Assembly (NCBI GenBank): GCA_963726335.1
Contig: CAVSCD010000012.1
Coordinates: 682,001 to 746,000 of the forward strand
Reading direction: 5' to 3'
Source of the DNA: CAVSCD01 sp963726335
GTDB taxonomy: Bacteria; Acidobacteriota; Aminicenantia; Aminicenantales; UBA8522
Length of the DNA: 64,000 nt
The first letter of the stretch is position 1. Each line of letters starts with the position of its first letter. The position numbers were made by a program, and so were the translations under genes. Below, one piece after another: positions 52,092 through 61,058 of the stretch. The notes below the pieces were generated by a model. The model had not been told where the DNA came from. It searched no databases and saw only the letters and a list, made by a program, of their open reading frames with translations.

Positions 52092-53300
52092 ATGCCATAC
52101 TTTTTATGCCATATGGCCAATGAAGACGGCCGCAACCTGACACAGTCTTTCTTGGCTCCGTCGGCAGAGGAGTGCCGGAAACACTTCGAGTCCGAGGGAC
52201 TGTGCGTTCTTTCGGTGAAGAAAGACTGGAAAAAGCTCTCCCTGCCGGGCCTCCCGTTCGAGAAAAGGGTCAAGGACCGGGAGTTCATCATGTTCAATCA
52301 GGAGCTGATGGCGCTCCTCCGGGCGGGCTACCCGATCCTCAAGAGCCTGGAGCTGATCACAGGCCGGACGAAGAACATTTTCCTCAAGGAGATGCTGCTC
52401 AAGGTGGAAGCGGATATCCGCGCCGGCAAAGCCTTGTCCGACGCCTTCGCCCCGTTCGAAAAGAGCTTTTCCAAGGTCTATACGGCCTCGCTCATGGCCG
52501 GCGAACAGAGCGGCAACCTGCCGGGCACGATCAAGCGTTTCGTCGATTACGCCCGGGTCATTTCCCAGACGAAGGCGAAGATCCGGACCGCCATGACCTA
52601 CCCGACCCTCCTCCTGACCGTTTCCATCGTCTTGATGGGGATCATCGTCAATTTCGTCCTGCCCCGCTTCTCGGGCTTCTACCAGGATTTCGAGGCCCAG
52701 CTGCCGGGCATAACGCTGCTCCTTATGTCGTTCGCCGGCCTGCTCCGGAGGCTGACGCCCTTCCTCCTCGTGCTGACCGCGGCGGGTTTTTTCGTGCTTG
52801 TCCGGCTGAGGAATAACGACAAGGTCGCCCTGGCCGTCGACCGGCTGAAGCTTCGCCTCCCTTTCCTTAAGGTCATCCAGAGAGAGACGGGGGTTGCCCT
52901 GTTCAGCCGGACGCTCGGACTGCTGCTCGAGGCCGGGATCACCCTGCTGTCGGCGCTGCCCATCGCCTGCCAGGCCATCCCCAACAAGTTCTTCTTGAAT
53001 CAGACCCGGCACCTTCCGGATGACATCAGGAACGGAGGCACTCTCTCGGATTCGCTGACGAAAACGGGTTTCTTCCCCATGCTGGCCGTGGACATGGTGC
53101 GCATCGGCGAGGATTCCGCGAACCTGCACGGCATGCTCCATGAGCTCGCCGAGGTCTTTGACGAGCGGACCCAAGCCCGGATCGACACTTTCGTTTCCCT
53201 GATCGAGCCGGTGATCATCGTTTTCATGGGCTTGATGGTCGCCGCCATGCTGATGGCTGTTTACCTGCCGATTTTTAACATCATCAAGATGACGAGATAA
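52092..53300 (+). CDS. Type II secretion/type IV pilus inner-membrane platform protein (GspF/PilC-like)
   Basis: The 402-residue protein has an N-terminal soluble domain and two homologous T2SS-F modules (~75-200 and ~275-395) joined by membrane helices. The first module contains LMALLRAGYPILKSLELI, the second LLLEAGITLLSALPIACQA and MVRIGEDSANLHGMLHELAEVFDE. The C-terminal helix is VIIVFMGLMVAAMLMAVYLPIF. It anchors the assembly ATPase and transduces motion to pilin insertion. It is first in the operon, 2 nt before the ATPase gene. Confidence 0.9.
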   Translation: MPYFLCHMANEDGRNLTQSFLAPSAEECRKHFESEGLCVLSVKKDWKKLSLPGLPFEKRVKDREFIMFNQELMALLRAGYPILKSLELITGRTKNIFLKEMLLKVEADIRAGKALSDAFAPFEKSFSKVYTASLMAGEQSGNLPGTIKRFVDYARVISQTKAKIRTAMTYPTLLLTVSIVLMGIIVNFVLPRFSGFYQDFEAQLPGITLLLMSFAGLLRRLTPFLLVLTAAGFFVLVRLRNNDKVALAVDRLKLRLPFLKVIQRETGVALFSRTLGLLLEAGITLLSALPIACQAIPNKFFLNQTRHLPDDIRNGGTLSDSLTKTGFFPMLAVDMVRIGEDSANLHGMLHELAEVFDERTQARIDTFVSLIEPVIIVFMGLMVAAMLMAVYLPIFNIIKMTR

Positions 53301-53302
53301 TC

Positions 53303-54913
53303 ATGAACAAAGCCGATACCTTGAAAACCATCCAGCAGGAAGAGGCCGAATCGCGGAAGCTCGCCGAACGCTATCACGTTCCCTATATCGACCTCTCGAG
53401 CCGCGCGCTGGACCGCGCGCTCGTCCAGTCGTTCCCCCCGGAATTCCTGTACCGGGCCAATTTCATCCCGCTCGAATCGAACGAAACCCACGTCAAGATC
53501 GCCATCGCCGATCCCTCGGATATCGGGGCGATCGATTCCATCGAATCCTTCCTGGGGAAAAAGGTTCAGGTCTACGCGGCCTCGAAGCGGGCCATTCAGG
53601 AGGCCCTCCGGAAGAGCGAGACCGCCCTGCAGGTCCTGAAGGACGTCACCGAGGGCTACATCGTCCAGGTGGTCGAGAAGGACGGGGGCGAGGGGGAGGA
53701 GGTCATCTCGCTGGAGAAGCTGGCCGACCAGGACGGGTCGATCATCAAGCTGGTCAACACCATCATCTTCACCGCCGTCCAGAAGCGGGCCAGCGATGTC
53801 CACGTGGAGTCCCGCGAGGACGGGGTGAAGATCAAGTACCGGATCGACGGCGTCCTCAGCGAGGCCATGGAACCGATCGACAAGAAGTTCCAGGCGCCGA
53901 TCATCTCGCGCATCAAAGTGATGTCCGACCTCGATATCTCCGAACGCCGTGTGCCCCAGGACGGCCGGTTCCGGCTCAAGATCAAAGATAAGACCATCGA
54001 TTTCCGCGTGTCCATCATGCCCAGCGTCTACGGCGAGGACGCGGTCATCCGGATCCTGGACAAGGAGATGATCACCGAGGCCATCGCCGACCTGAAACTC
54101 GACCTGCTGGGGTTCTCTGACGAGCTGCTGAAGAAATTCCGCAAGTACATCTCCCAGCCCTACGGCATGGTTCTCGTGACCGGGCCGACGGGAAGCGGCA
54201 AGACGACGACCCTGTACGCCGCCCTGACCGAGATCAGATCGATCGAAGACAAGATCGTGACGATCGAGGACCCGGTGGAATACCAGGTCAGCGGTATCAC
54301 CCAGATCCCGGTGAACGAGAAGAAGGGGCTGACCTTCGTTCGCGGCCTGCGGTCCATCCTGCGGCACGACCCGGACAAGATCATGGTCGGCGAAATCCGC
54401 GACCCGGAGACCGCCCAGATCGCCATCCAGGCGGCGTTGACGGGTCACCTGGTTTTCACGACCGTTCACGCCAATAACGTCTTCGACGTCATCGGCCGGT
54501 TCATCCATATGCAGGTCGACCCGTACAGTTTCGTTTCGGCGTTGAACTGCATCCTGGCCCAGCGCCTGGTGCGCGTCCTGTGCCCGATATGCAAGGAGGC
54601 GGTCCGCTACGGCGACGAGCAGCTCATCGAATCCGGGCTCAACCCTCAGAGATATGGGGACACGGAGTTCTTCGAGGCCCGCGGCTGCGCGAACTGCAAC
54701 TCCACCGGCTACCATGGCCGGACGGCCATCGCCGAGCTGCTGGAGCTGTCGGACGCCATCAGGGAAATGATCCTGCTGCGCAAGCCGCTTTCCGAAATCA
54801 GGAAGCAGGCGAAGGAAGAGGGCCTTGTCTTCATCCGGCAGGTCGGTCTGGAGAAGGTGCAGCTCGGGCTGACCAGCCTGAAGGAATTGAACAAAGTCAC
54901 CTTCGTCGAATAG
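53303..54913 (+). CDS. Type II secretion/pilus assembly ATPase (GspE/PilB-like)
   Basis: The 536-residue protein has a T2SSE N-domain (~25-130) and an AAA-type secretion ATPase domain. Walker A GPTGSGKTTTLYA is near 293, the Asp box VTIEDPVEYQV near 316, Walker B MVGEIRDPETAQ near 355 and the His box LVFTTVHANN near 388. The zinc tetracysteine site is complete (VLCPICKEA near 426 and GCANCNSTGYHGRTA near 462). It powers pseudopilus or pilus assembly with the GspF-like protein. Confidence 0.94.
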   Translation: MNKADTLKTIQQEEAESRKLAERYHVPYIDLSSRALDRALVQSFPPEFLYRANFIPLESNETHVKIAIADPSDIGAIDSIESFLGKKVQVYAASKRAIQEALRKSETALQVLKDVTEGYIVQVVEKDGGEGEEVISLEKLADQDGSIIKLVNTIIFTAVQKRASDVHVESREDGVKIKYRIDGVLSEAMEPIDKKFQAPIISRIKVMSDLDISERRVPQDGRFRLKIKDKTIDFRVSIMPSVYGEDAVIRILDKEMITEAIADLKLDLLGFSDELLKKFRKYISQPYGMVLVTGPTGSGKTTTLYAALTEIRSIEDKIVTIEDPVEYQVSGITQIPVNEKKGLTFVRGLRSILRHDPDKIMVGEIRDPETAQIAIQAALTGHLVFTTVHANNVFDVIGRFIHMQVDPYSFVSALNCILAQRLVRVLCPICKEAVRYGDEQLIESGLNPQRYGDTEFFEARGCANCNSTGYHGRTAIAELLELSDAIREMILLRKPLSEIRKQAKEEGLVFIRQVGLEKVQLGLTSLKELNKVTFVE

Positions 54914-54928
54914 AGGACAGCAGAGACG

Positions 54929-55879
54929 ATGGGCCTAAAGTTGCGGATCGAGCGGCCGGCCCTCCTCGACAGGGTCGGGAAGTTTTTTACCGCCCCGCCC
55001 TGTCCGCCGGTCCTGCTCCAGGTCTCGTCCGCCTTCCTGAGCGGCCTCCAGGTGGCCGAGACGGAGAAAAAGCCAAAGCAGCGCCTGATCATGCCGCTCC
55101 CCGGCGGCCTGGTCGAGCCCCACTTCGAGAAGGCCAACATCCGGGACCACGCCGCCCTGGCCCGGCTTCTTCAAGAGCCGCTCGGTCGCCTTGGCGCTTC
55201 GGGCGGCGACGCGGCCTGCCTGCTGCCCGAGGCCTGTTTCCGGGTGTTCGTCCTGCCTTTTGAGTCCTTTCCGGCATCCGACCGCGAACGGGAAAGCCTG
55301 ATCCTGTTCCGCGCCAAGAAGCAGCTGCCCCTGCCGCCCGATGACCTCAGGCTCTCCTACCAGACGCTGGAATCGGACCAGGGGGTCAAGGTCATGGCCG
55401 CCCTGGCGCGCGCTTCCGTCATCGGCGAATACGAGGCGTTTTTTGCCGGCCTGGGGCTCAAGCTCGGCATTATCGGCCCCCCCGCGCTCAGCCTGATCAA
55501 CCTTATCGATTGGCGGACCGAGCCGGCCGGCCTGTTGGCGAACCTCGACGACGACTCGCTCGGCCTGGTCGCGGTCACCCGTTCCGAGCCGGCGCTGTAC
55601 CGGGTGAAGGCCTTTACCGGTGAGGGGAGCGAGGCCCGCCGCGTGGACGGCGTGGCCAAAGAGATCGAGAACACGATCCATTTCATCGAGGACAGGGAGC
55701 AACAGGCGGTCCCGACTCTCTGGTTCAGGAACGGGTTGCTGGACGGCGGCGGCGACCTGCCGTCGGCGCTCGCCGGCAAGCTGGCCGTGCCGGTCAAACC
55801 CGTCCCGTCGGGACTGCTGGATTCCCTGCCCGAATCGGAGCGCTCGATCCTGACGCCGTTGGCGGGTTTGATGCCATGA
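54929..55879 (+). CDS. PilM/GspL-like assembly protein
   Basis: The 316-residue protein resembles the actin-like fold of PilM: a short N-strand, VFVLPFESFPASDRERESLILFRAKKQLPLPPDDLRLSYQ (~105-145, the PilM-type core), then ALARASVIGEYEAFFAGLGL and EIENTIHFIEDRE. Classical PilM residues for ATP binding are hard to recognise, so it may be nucleotide-free or a GspL cytoplasmic-domain analogue. Overlap with the next gene (PilN-like) by 4 nt is the normal pilMNOP layout. Confidence 0.75.
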   Translation: MGLKLRIERPALLDRVGKFFTAPPCPPVLLQVSSAFLSGLQVAETEKKPKQRLIMPLPGGLVEPHFEKANIRDHAALARLLQEPLGRLGASGGDAACLLPEACFRVFVLPFESFPASDRERESLILFRAKKQLPLPPDDLRLSYQTLESDQGVKVMAALARASVIGEYEAFFAGLGLKLGIIGPPALSLINLIDWRTEPAGLLANLDDDSLGLVAVTRSEPALYRVKAFTGEGSEARRVDGVAKEIENTIHFIEDREQQAVPTLWFRNGLLDGGGDLPSALAGKLAVPVKPVPSGLLDSLPESERSILTPLAGLMP

Positions 55880-56433
55880 AGTCGATCCGCATCAACCTCG
55901 CGTCCCGCCCCCTCCTCAACCGCCGGTTGTTCCAGTTCACCGCCGGGGCCATCGCCTTGGTCGCTCTGATCGCCCTTCTTCTCGGCGTCTTCATCTTTTC
56001 CCGGTTCGCGCTGAAGATCCGGGGGGTCCGTTCCGAGCTCGCCGGCGTCGAGCAGGCCCTCCAGTCGGCCGAAAGAGAAAGGTCCGCGGCCCAGGCGAAA
56101 GTCCAGCAGGCGCTGAGCCGCGACCGGATCAGCGTCGATTTCGCCAACTCCGTCATTCTGGAGAAATCCTTCTCCTGGGCGGAGTTCCTCTCCCGGCTCG
56201 AAGACGGCCTGCCCGCTTCGAGCTACATTCTGTCCATGGCGCCGGTGGCCCTCGAAAGCCACCGCGTTCAATTCCGGCTGAAAGTCGCCTCGGCGGGCCT
56301 GGACGACCAGTTGGCGCTGATCAACAATCTCCTCGAATTAGATTTCAGCCAGATCCGCGTCGAGGCGGAAGAAGTCGATACCGGCGGTCTCCTGACCTCC
56401 GATCTGCTGGTCAGCTATGAAAGACATATTTAG
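55876..56433 (+). CDS. PilN-like assembly protein
   Basis: The 185-residue single-pass protein begins with SIRINLASRPLLNRRLFQF, the NLxxRP PilN box that contacts PilM. A transmembrane helix follows (AGAIALVALIALLLGVFIFS, ~26-45). Then come a coiled coil (~50-95) and a ferredoxin-like periplasmic domain (FSWAEFLSRLEDGLP, ~98-112, to the end). It overlaps the neighbouring genes by 4 and 17 nt. It probably forms the inner-membrane ring with the PilO-like protein. Confidence 0.82.
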   Translation: MKSIRINLASRPLLNRRLFQFTAGAIALVALIALLLGVFIFSRFALKIRGVRSELAGVEQALQSAERERSAAQAKVQQALSRDRISVDFANSVILEKSFSWAEFLSRLEDGLPASSYILSMAPVALESHRVQFRLKVASAGLDDQLALINNLLELDFSQIRVEAEEVDTGGLLTSDLLVSYERHI

Positions 56434-56980
56434 ATCCTTCAACGATACGGAGCGGAAGCGCCTCCGGCAGCTCTTGCTCATCCTCGGCGTCTCCCTGGTT
56501 TTCCTTTTCTTGGTCTCGCTCCGGGAGCGGCGCAGCTTCCACCGGCTGGAAGACACGCTCGCCGGCCAAAAGGCGGCGTTCGTGAAGCTCGACGCCGAGC
56601 GCTCCAGCGCGGTGAGCGAGATGGCCAAATGGGAGAAGGCGTTGAAGGACTTGGACACGTTGAAAGCGGACCGTTTTTATCAGGATAAAGACGATGTCAA
56701 CGTCCTGCGGTTGGACCTGCAGCAGCTTTTCGCCGAGTCCGGGATCACGGCCCGGGCGATCAAGTTTGATTATGCCGACCTGGACAAGGAAAGATCCAGG
56801 AAGGTCACCGTGACCTTTAATTTCACCGGGTCCTATCCGCTCCTCAAGGATTTCCTGGACACGGTCGAGCAGTTCCCCAAGTTCATCTGTCTGGAGAGGC
56901 TGGATTTCGTGAGGATCACGGGAGGGGGGAACAACCTCGAGCTCAGGGTCGTTCTGGCGGGTTATTATGCGAATTTCTAA
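56417..56980 (+). CDS. PilO-like assembly protein
   Basis: The 187-residue protein has a basic N-terminus, one transmembrane helix (LLLILGVSLVFLFLVSLRE, ~15-32), a coiled coil (~38-80) and an alpha/beta periplasmic domain. That domain ends with VTVTFNFTGSYPLLKDFLDTVEQFPKFICLERLDF (PilO-type core, ~128-165). It is expected to pair with the PilN-like protein. It overlaps the preceding gene by 17 nt and the next by 14 nt. Confidence 0.8.
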   Translation: MKDIFRSFNDTERKRLRQLLLILGVSLVFLFLVSLRERRSFHRLEDTLAGQKAAFVKLDAERSSAVSEMAKWEKALKDLDTLKADRFYQDKDDVNVLRLDLQQLFAESGITARAIKFDYADLDKERSRKVTVTFNFTGSYPLLKDFLDTVEQFPKFICLERLDFVRITGGGNNLELRVVLAGYYANF

Positions 56981-57509
56981 GGTTCTCTCGCTTCTTCTCC
57001 TCCTGGCCGCGGGTTTGTCGTTCTCCGGGCGGCTTTCCGCCGGCGCTCAAGCCCAATCCCAGGGAGGGGTAGCAGAAGATAAGGCGCTTCCTCTGGTCCG
57101 GATGGACTTGCTCGAACCGCGCCCGCCCTCAACCGCCGCGCCCGGCCGGAACATCTTCGCGCCCCAGGCCGCTCAACCGGCGCGGCCCGTGTCCGTCGCG
57201 CCGGGGAACCCCTTGACGGCCGGCCTGCCCGCGGGCGGGCTCGGAGAGGCGGCCGTCGTCCCGGGCGCTCCGTCCGAGGCCGCGGCCCCTCCAGCCTTCA
57301 GCATCGACTTCCGCTTCATCGGCTATGTCGATTCCCCGAAGACCCGGAAGATCATCGGACTGGTCATCTTCCAGGGACAGGCGCGGGCCGTGGTCGAGGG
57401 CGAGGTGATCAGCGAGGGCGTCCGCATCGGCAAGATCGGGCGCGAGGAAATCGAGGTCGTGCTGCCGGACGCCTCGACGAAGACGTTTTCCCTGGAAGGA
57501 GAGGAATGA
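56967..57509 (+). CDS. PilP/GspC-like periplasmic protein
   Basis: The 180-residue protein has a signal sequence (LSLLLLLAAGLSFSGRLSA) and a long Ala/Pro-rich linker (~45-105). A compact C-terminal domain follows: IDFRFIGYVDSPKTRKIIGLVIFQGQARAVVEGEVISEGVRIGKI. This homology-region-like beta domain is typical of GspC/PilP and docks to the secretin's N0 domain. It overlaps the secretin gene by 4 nt. Confidence 0.78.
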   Translation: MRISKVLSLLLLLAAGLSFSGRLSAGAQAQSQGGVAEDKALPLVRMDLLEPRPPSTAAPGRNIFAPQAAQPARPVSVAPGNPLTAGLPAGGLGEAAVVPGAPSEAAAPPAFSIDFRFIGYVDSPKTRKIIGLVIFQGQARAVVEGEVISEGVRIGKIGREEIEVVLPDASTKTFSLEGEE

Positions 57510-59653
57510 TGAGCATACGCAACTGGACCGTCGTGATCATGATCCTCGGCCTCTGGGGGTGCGCCGGTTTCGGCAATTACTACTACCGGCAGGGCAATCA
57601 AGCCGCCGTCAACCGGAACTGGGAGCTCGCCATCCAGCATTACGAAAAGGCGCTCGAGGAGAACCCGAACGAGCACTCCTTCCAGGTCGCGCTCCAGCGG
57701 GCTAAGCTGTCCGGCAGCGTCGAGGCCCTCCGGAACGCGAGGATCCTGGCGAACCAGGGAAAAAAGGAAGACGCCATCAAGCAATACGAAAAGGCCATGG
57801 CCTATGATCCCCAGAACGTGGCGATCTTCGACGAGATCCGACGTCTGTCGCCGCAGGAAGCTCCGGTGCAGAAGGTCAAACCTTTCAAGATAGAGCCTCC
57901 CGTCAAGCTGAAGGTCGGGCGGGACAACCTCGAGCTCAAGTTCACGGACGCCAGCGTCCGGTCGATCTTCCAGGCCCTGGGCAAGCACGCCCAGGTCAGC
58001 ATCATCTACGACGAGCTGTTCAAGGACCTGAACCTGACGATCGATATCAGCGGCAAGGAATTCGAGGACGCCGTGAGCTATCTCTGCCTGGCCAGCAAGA
58101 ACTTCTACCGGATCATCGACGAGCAGACGATCATCGTCGTCCCGGACCAGCCCGTCAAGAGGATCCAGTACGAGCAGAACGCGATCCAGGTCTTCTATCT
58201 CTCCAACATCAATGCCCAGGATATTTTCGCGGCCCTCCAGCAGATGCTCCGGAGCCAGTTCCGGGCGCCGAACATCTTTGTCGACAAGAACCTCAACACC
58301 ATCACCGTCCGCGATACCCCGGGCAATATCGAGCTGGCGGCCCAGCTCATCAGGAAGTGGGACAAGTCGAAGGCCGAAGTCGTGATCGACCTCGAGATCA
58401 TGGAAGTCTCCCGGCAAAAAATCCAGAACATCGGTGTCGACTACAGCGGCCTCGGCATCGGGGTCCGGTATTCCGGGCCGGGCCTGTCGTCCGACGAGGG
58501 CTGGTACAACCTCTCCGAGATCCAACTCGGAAAGGCATCCAGTTACCAGGTCTCCCTGCCGTCCGCCGTCGTCCAGCTCCTGGAAAGCGACGCCGACACC
58601 AAGATCCTCGCCCAGCCGCGGCTCCGCGGGCTGGCCGACGAAGAGATCAAAACGGTGATCGGACAGAAAATCCCCATCCCCCAGACAACCTTCACGCCGA
58701 TCGCCGCGGGCGGGGTCAACCAGCAGCCCGTCACTTCGTTCACTTACCAGGACGTCGGATTTGACATCAAGCTCAAGCCGAAAATCCACGTGGAAGGAGA
58801 AGTCACGCTCGAGATCGAGCTCAAGGTCTCGGCGCTGGCCGGCTCGGGATACGCCGATATTCCGATCATCGCCACGCGGGAGGTCAAGAACGTGATCCGG
58901 CTCAGGGACGGCGAGTCCAACCTCCTGGGCGGGCTGCTCCGGGATGAAGAAAGAAAATCTCTGACCGGCATCGCCGGGCTCAAGGACATCCCTCTCTTGG
59001 GATACCTCTTCGGCGCCACGGATAAGCAGATCGATCAGTCCGACCTTGTCCTGACCATCACGCCCTATATCATCCGGCCGCTCTCCCGGACCCCTGAGGA
59101 CGACCAACCCGTCTGGATCCAGCTCGAGGGGCTGTCGCCGTCTGACCGGGGCGACCGGGATGAGCCGGAGGGTCTCCGCCTTCCGGGCCAGCCGGGCGCC
59201 GAAGGCCCCGTGCCCGGGCCGGACGCCGAACAGGAGCAGCCGGGCGACAACCAGGTCACCCTGGACCCGGCCAACTTCGAAGTCCCCGCGGGCCGGGAAT
59301 TCCGGATCAGCGTCAACCTGCGGACCCAGCAGGAGGTGGGCAATCTCTCGCTGGGCGTCGGGTTCAACGGTCAGGTCGCCAAGCTCAAGGACGTCATCGA
59401 GGGCGGCATGGTCAGGCAGATGGGCGACAGCGTCCCCTTCCTCAAGAGCATCTCGGAAGGGAGCTGCACCATCGGCTTCTCCAGCCCGAATATCGGCCGC
59501 GGGTTCAAGGGGGGCGGCAACCTGGCCGTGCTCATCTTCGAGGCGGTTGCGGCGGGGGACACGCCGGTCACGATCTCGAGCGTCGCCGCCAACGGAATAA
59601 CGGGCCAGTCCGTCAGCTTCACGTCCCGGGACGCGCGGGTCGTGGTGCGCTGA
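57506..59653 (+). CDS. Lipoprotein secretin (GspD/PilQ-like) with N-terminal TPRs and C-terminal cohesin domain
   Basis: The 715-residue outer-membrane secretin has a lipobox (MILGLWGC, C18). TPR repeats follow (~25-110, NWELAIQHYEKALEENPNE and ILANQGKKEDAIKQYEKAM). A secretin N-domain and NolW-type modules (~130-300, including IRKWDKSKAEVVIDLEIMEV) precede the secretin core (~310-530, VGFDIKLKPKIHVEGEVTLEIELKV and LGGLLRDEERKSLTGIAGLKDIPLLGYLFG). A proline-rich linker and a cohesin-type beta domain end it (~585-715, VTLDPANFEVPAGREFRISVNL). The lipid anchor would remove the need for a separate pilotin (inference). Confidence 0.9.
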   Translation: MMSIRNWTVVIMILGLWGCAGFGNYYYRQGNQAAVNRNWELAIQHYEKALEENPNEHSFQVALQRAKLSGSVEALRNARILANQGKKEDAIKQYEKAMAYDPQNVAIFDEIRRLSPQEAPVQKVKPFKIEPPVKLKVGRDNLELKFTDASVRSIFQALGKHAQVSIIYDELFKDLNLTIDISGKEFEDAVSYLCLASKNFYRIIDEQTIIVVPDQPVKRIQYEQNAIQVFYLSNINAQDIFAALQQMLRSQFRAPNIFVDKNLNTITVRDTPGNIELAAQLIRKWDKSKAEVVIDLEIMEVSRQKIQNIGVDYSGLGIGVRYSGPGLSSDEGWYNLSEIQLGKASSYQVSLPSAVVQLLESDADTKILAQPRLRGLADEEIKTVIGQKIPIPQTTFTPIAAGGVNQQPVTSFTYQDVGFDIKLKPKIHVEGEVTLEIELKVSALAGSGYADIPIIATREVKNVIRLRDGESNLLGGLLRDEERKSLTGIAGLKDIPLLGYLFGATDKQIDQSDLVLTITPYIIRPLSRTPEDDQPVWIQLEGLSPSDRGDRDEPEGLRLPGQPGAEGPVPGPDAEQEQPGDNQVTLDPANFEVPAGREFRISVNLRTQQEVGNLSLGVGFNGQVAKLKDVIEGGMVRQMGDSVPFLKSISEGSCTIGFSSPNIGRGFKGGGNLAVLIFEAVAAGDTPVTISSVAANGITGQSVSFTSRDARVVVR

Positions 59654-59720
59654 GAGCAGCCCGCGCTGTTCTCCGTTCTTTGTTTTGACTTCTCCTCCTT
59701 TATGCTTTATCTTTCCGTTC

Positions 59721-60272
59721 GTGGTCCTGATCCTCACCGGTGCGATCCAATCGGGAAAAACCCGGTTTCTGGCCGGGATCGTCGCCGGCCTGGACAGGGA
59801 GCGGACGGGCGTGTCGGGATTCCTGAGCCCCGCGGTGCACGAGCGCGGCCGGCTCATCGGGTATGACCTGGCCGTCCTCGGGCGGAAGACGCCCGTACCC
59901 TACATCAGGAAGTCGGGCGAGCCGGCATGGGAGCGCGTCGGGCCGTACTATTTCATCCCTGAAGCCCTGGAGGAGGCCCGCCGAACGATCCTGGAGAGCC
60001 GGCCGCGCGATCTTCTGGTCGTCGACGAAGTGGGCCCCCTCGAGCTCGGCGGCGGGGGGCTGTGGGGCCCCTTGGAGGCGGTCCTCGCGGGTCCCGGACG
60101 CCGCTCGCTGCTGGTCGTCCGCGCCTCGTGCCTTGAGGCGCTGTCGGGGAAGCTGGCGGGCCGCCCGTTCCAGGTCTTCACTGTCGATGAGCCGGCGGCC
60201 AGGGCTTCGTTACTTTTCGAGATCTCGCGTGACGTCCCGGAACCCGTGATCGCGGGCGGGCGCGAAGGCTGA
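59721..60272 (+). CDS. THEP1-like nucleoside triphosphatase
   Basis: The ~183-residue P-loop protein begins with VVLILTGAIQSGKTRFLAGIV (Walker A GAIQSGKT). It continues GVSGFLSPAVHERGRLIGYDL, typical of the THEP1/DUF2478 family, and has Walker B LLVVDEVGPLELGG near residue 95. Members hydrolyse nucleoside triphosphates; the physiological role is open. The start is uncertain: a GTG at 59721 places the P-loop at the usual distance, while the longer TTG form at 59685 adds 12 non-conserved residues. It is 17 nt before the ThiF-family gene. Confidence 0.8.
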   Translation: MVLILTGAIQSGKTRFLAGIVAGLDRERTGVSGFLSPAVHERGRLIGYDLAVLGRKTPVPYIRKSGEPAWERVGPYYFIPEALEEARRTILESRPRDLLVVDEVGPLELGGGGLWGPLEAVLAGPGRRSLLVVRASCLEALSGKLAGRPFQVFTVDEPAARASLLFEISRDVPEPVIAGGREG

Positions 60273-60289
60273 AGATAAGGGAGGGAGAC

Positions 60290-61015
60290 ATGTGGGACAA
60301 GCTCGAGCTGCTGCATTATGAACGCCAATTGGAGCTGATCGGCCGTCGGGGGCAAAGCCGCCTGAAGCGGTCGAGCGTGTTCATCGCCGGCGCCGGCGGG
60401 TTGGGGACGGCGGCCGCGTCTTACCTCGCGGCCGCGGGGATCGGCCGCATCCTCATCGTCGACCGGGACAAGGTCCGGGTCAATAACCTCAACCGTCAGG
60501 TGATGTACACGGCGAAAGACGCCGGGAAGCACAAGGCCGCTGCGCTGGCGGGCCGCCTGAGCGGACTGAACCCGCACATCGAGCTCCGCGGCGAACGGGT
60601 CGACGTCGGCGCGTCCGATATCCGGGATGCCGTCTCCACGTTCGATATCATCGTTGACGCCCTGGACAATTTTCCCTCCCGCTACGTTCTCAACAGCGCC
60701 GCCCTCGCCCAGGGCATCCCCCTCGTCCACGCCAGTCTCCGCGGGTTTTACGGACAGGTGACGACGCTCGTGCCCGGCCTGACGCCCTGCCTGAGGTGCC
60801 TCTTTCCCGAGATCCCGAAAGACGACGCCCCCGCCGTCCTGGGCCCGGTCTGCGGCGTCATCGGCTGCCTCCAGGCCATGGAAGTCATCAAGTACCTCCT
60901 GGGCAACGGCTCTCTTTTAATGAACAAGCTTCTCGTTTTCGACAGCCTCAAGGGCTCCTTGGACCAGGTCGAAATCAGCCGTCGGGCGGATTGCCCGGAG
61001 TGCGGCGGCGGCTAA
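60290..61015 (+). CDS. ThiF/MoeB/HesA-family E1-like adenylyltransferase
   Basis: The 241-residue protein has ATP-binding GAGGLGTAAASYLAAAGIGRILIVD (G-x-G-x-x-G near residues 35-40). The arginine-finger region NNLNRQVMYTAKDAGKHKA is at ~68-86. DALDNFPSRYVLN follows, and two zinc pairs are present (PCLRCLFP near 165 and CPECGGG at the C-terminus). Family members adenylate the C-terminus of ubiquitin-like sulphur carriers in thiamine or molybdopterin synthesis. No ThiS/MoaD gene is adjacent, so the acceptor is unknown. GGGAGGGAGAC is a strong ribosome-binding site. Confidence 0.9.
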   Translation: MWDKLELLHYERQLELIGRRGQSRLKRSSVFIAGAGGLGTAAASYLAAAGIGRILIVDRDKVRVNNLNRQVMYTAKDAGKHKAAALAGRLSGLNPHIELRGERVDVGASDIRDAVSTFDIIVDALDNFPSRYVLNSAALAQGIPLVHASLRGFYGQVTTLVPGLTPCLRCLFPEIPKDDAPAVLGPVCGVIGCLQAMEVIKYLLGNGSLLMNKLLVFDSLKGSLDQVEISRRADCPECGGG

Positions 61016-61058
61016 GAGACTTCCGACGGCCGCCGGTACGCCGGAGTCCGTCCGGACG

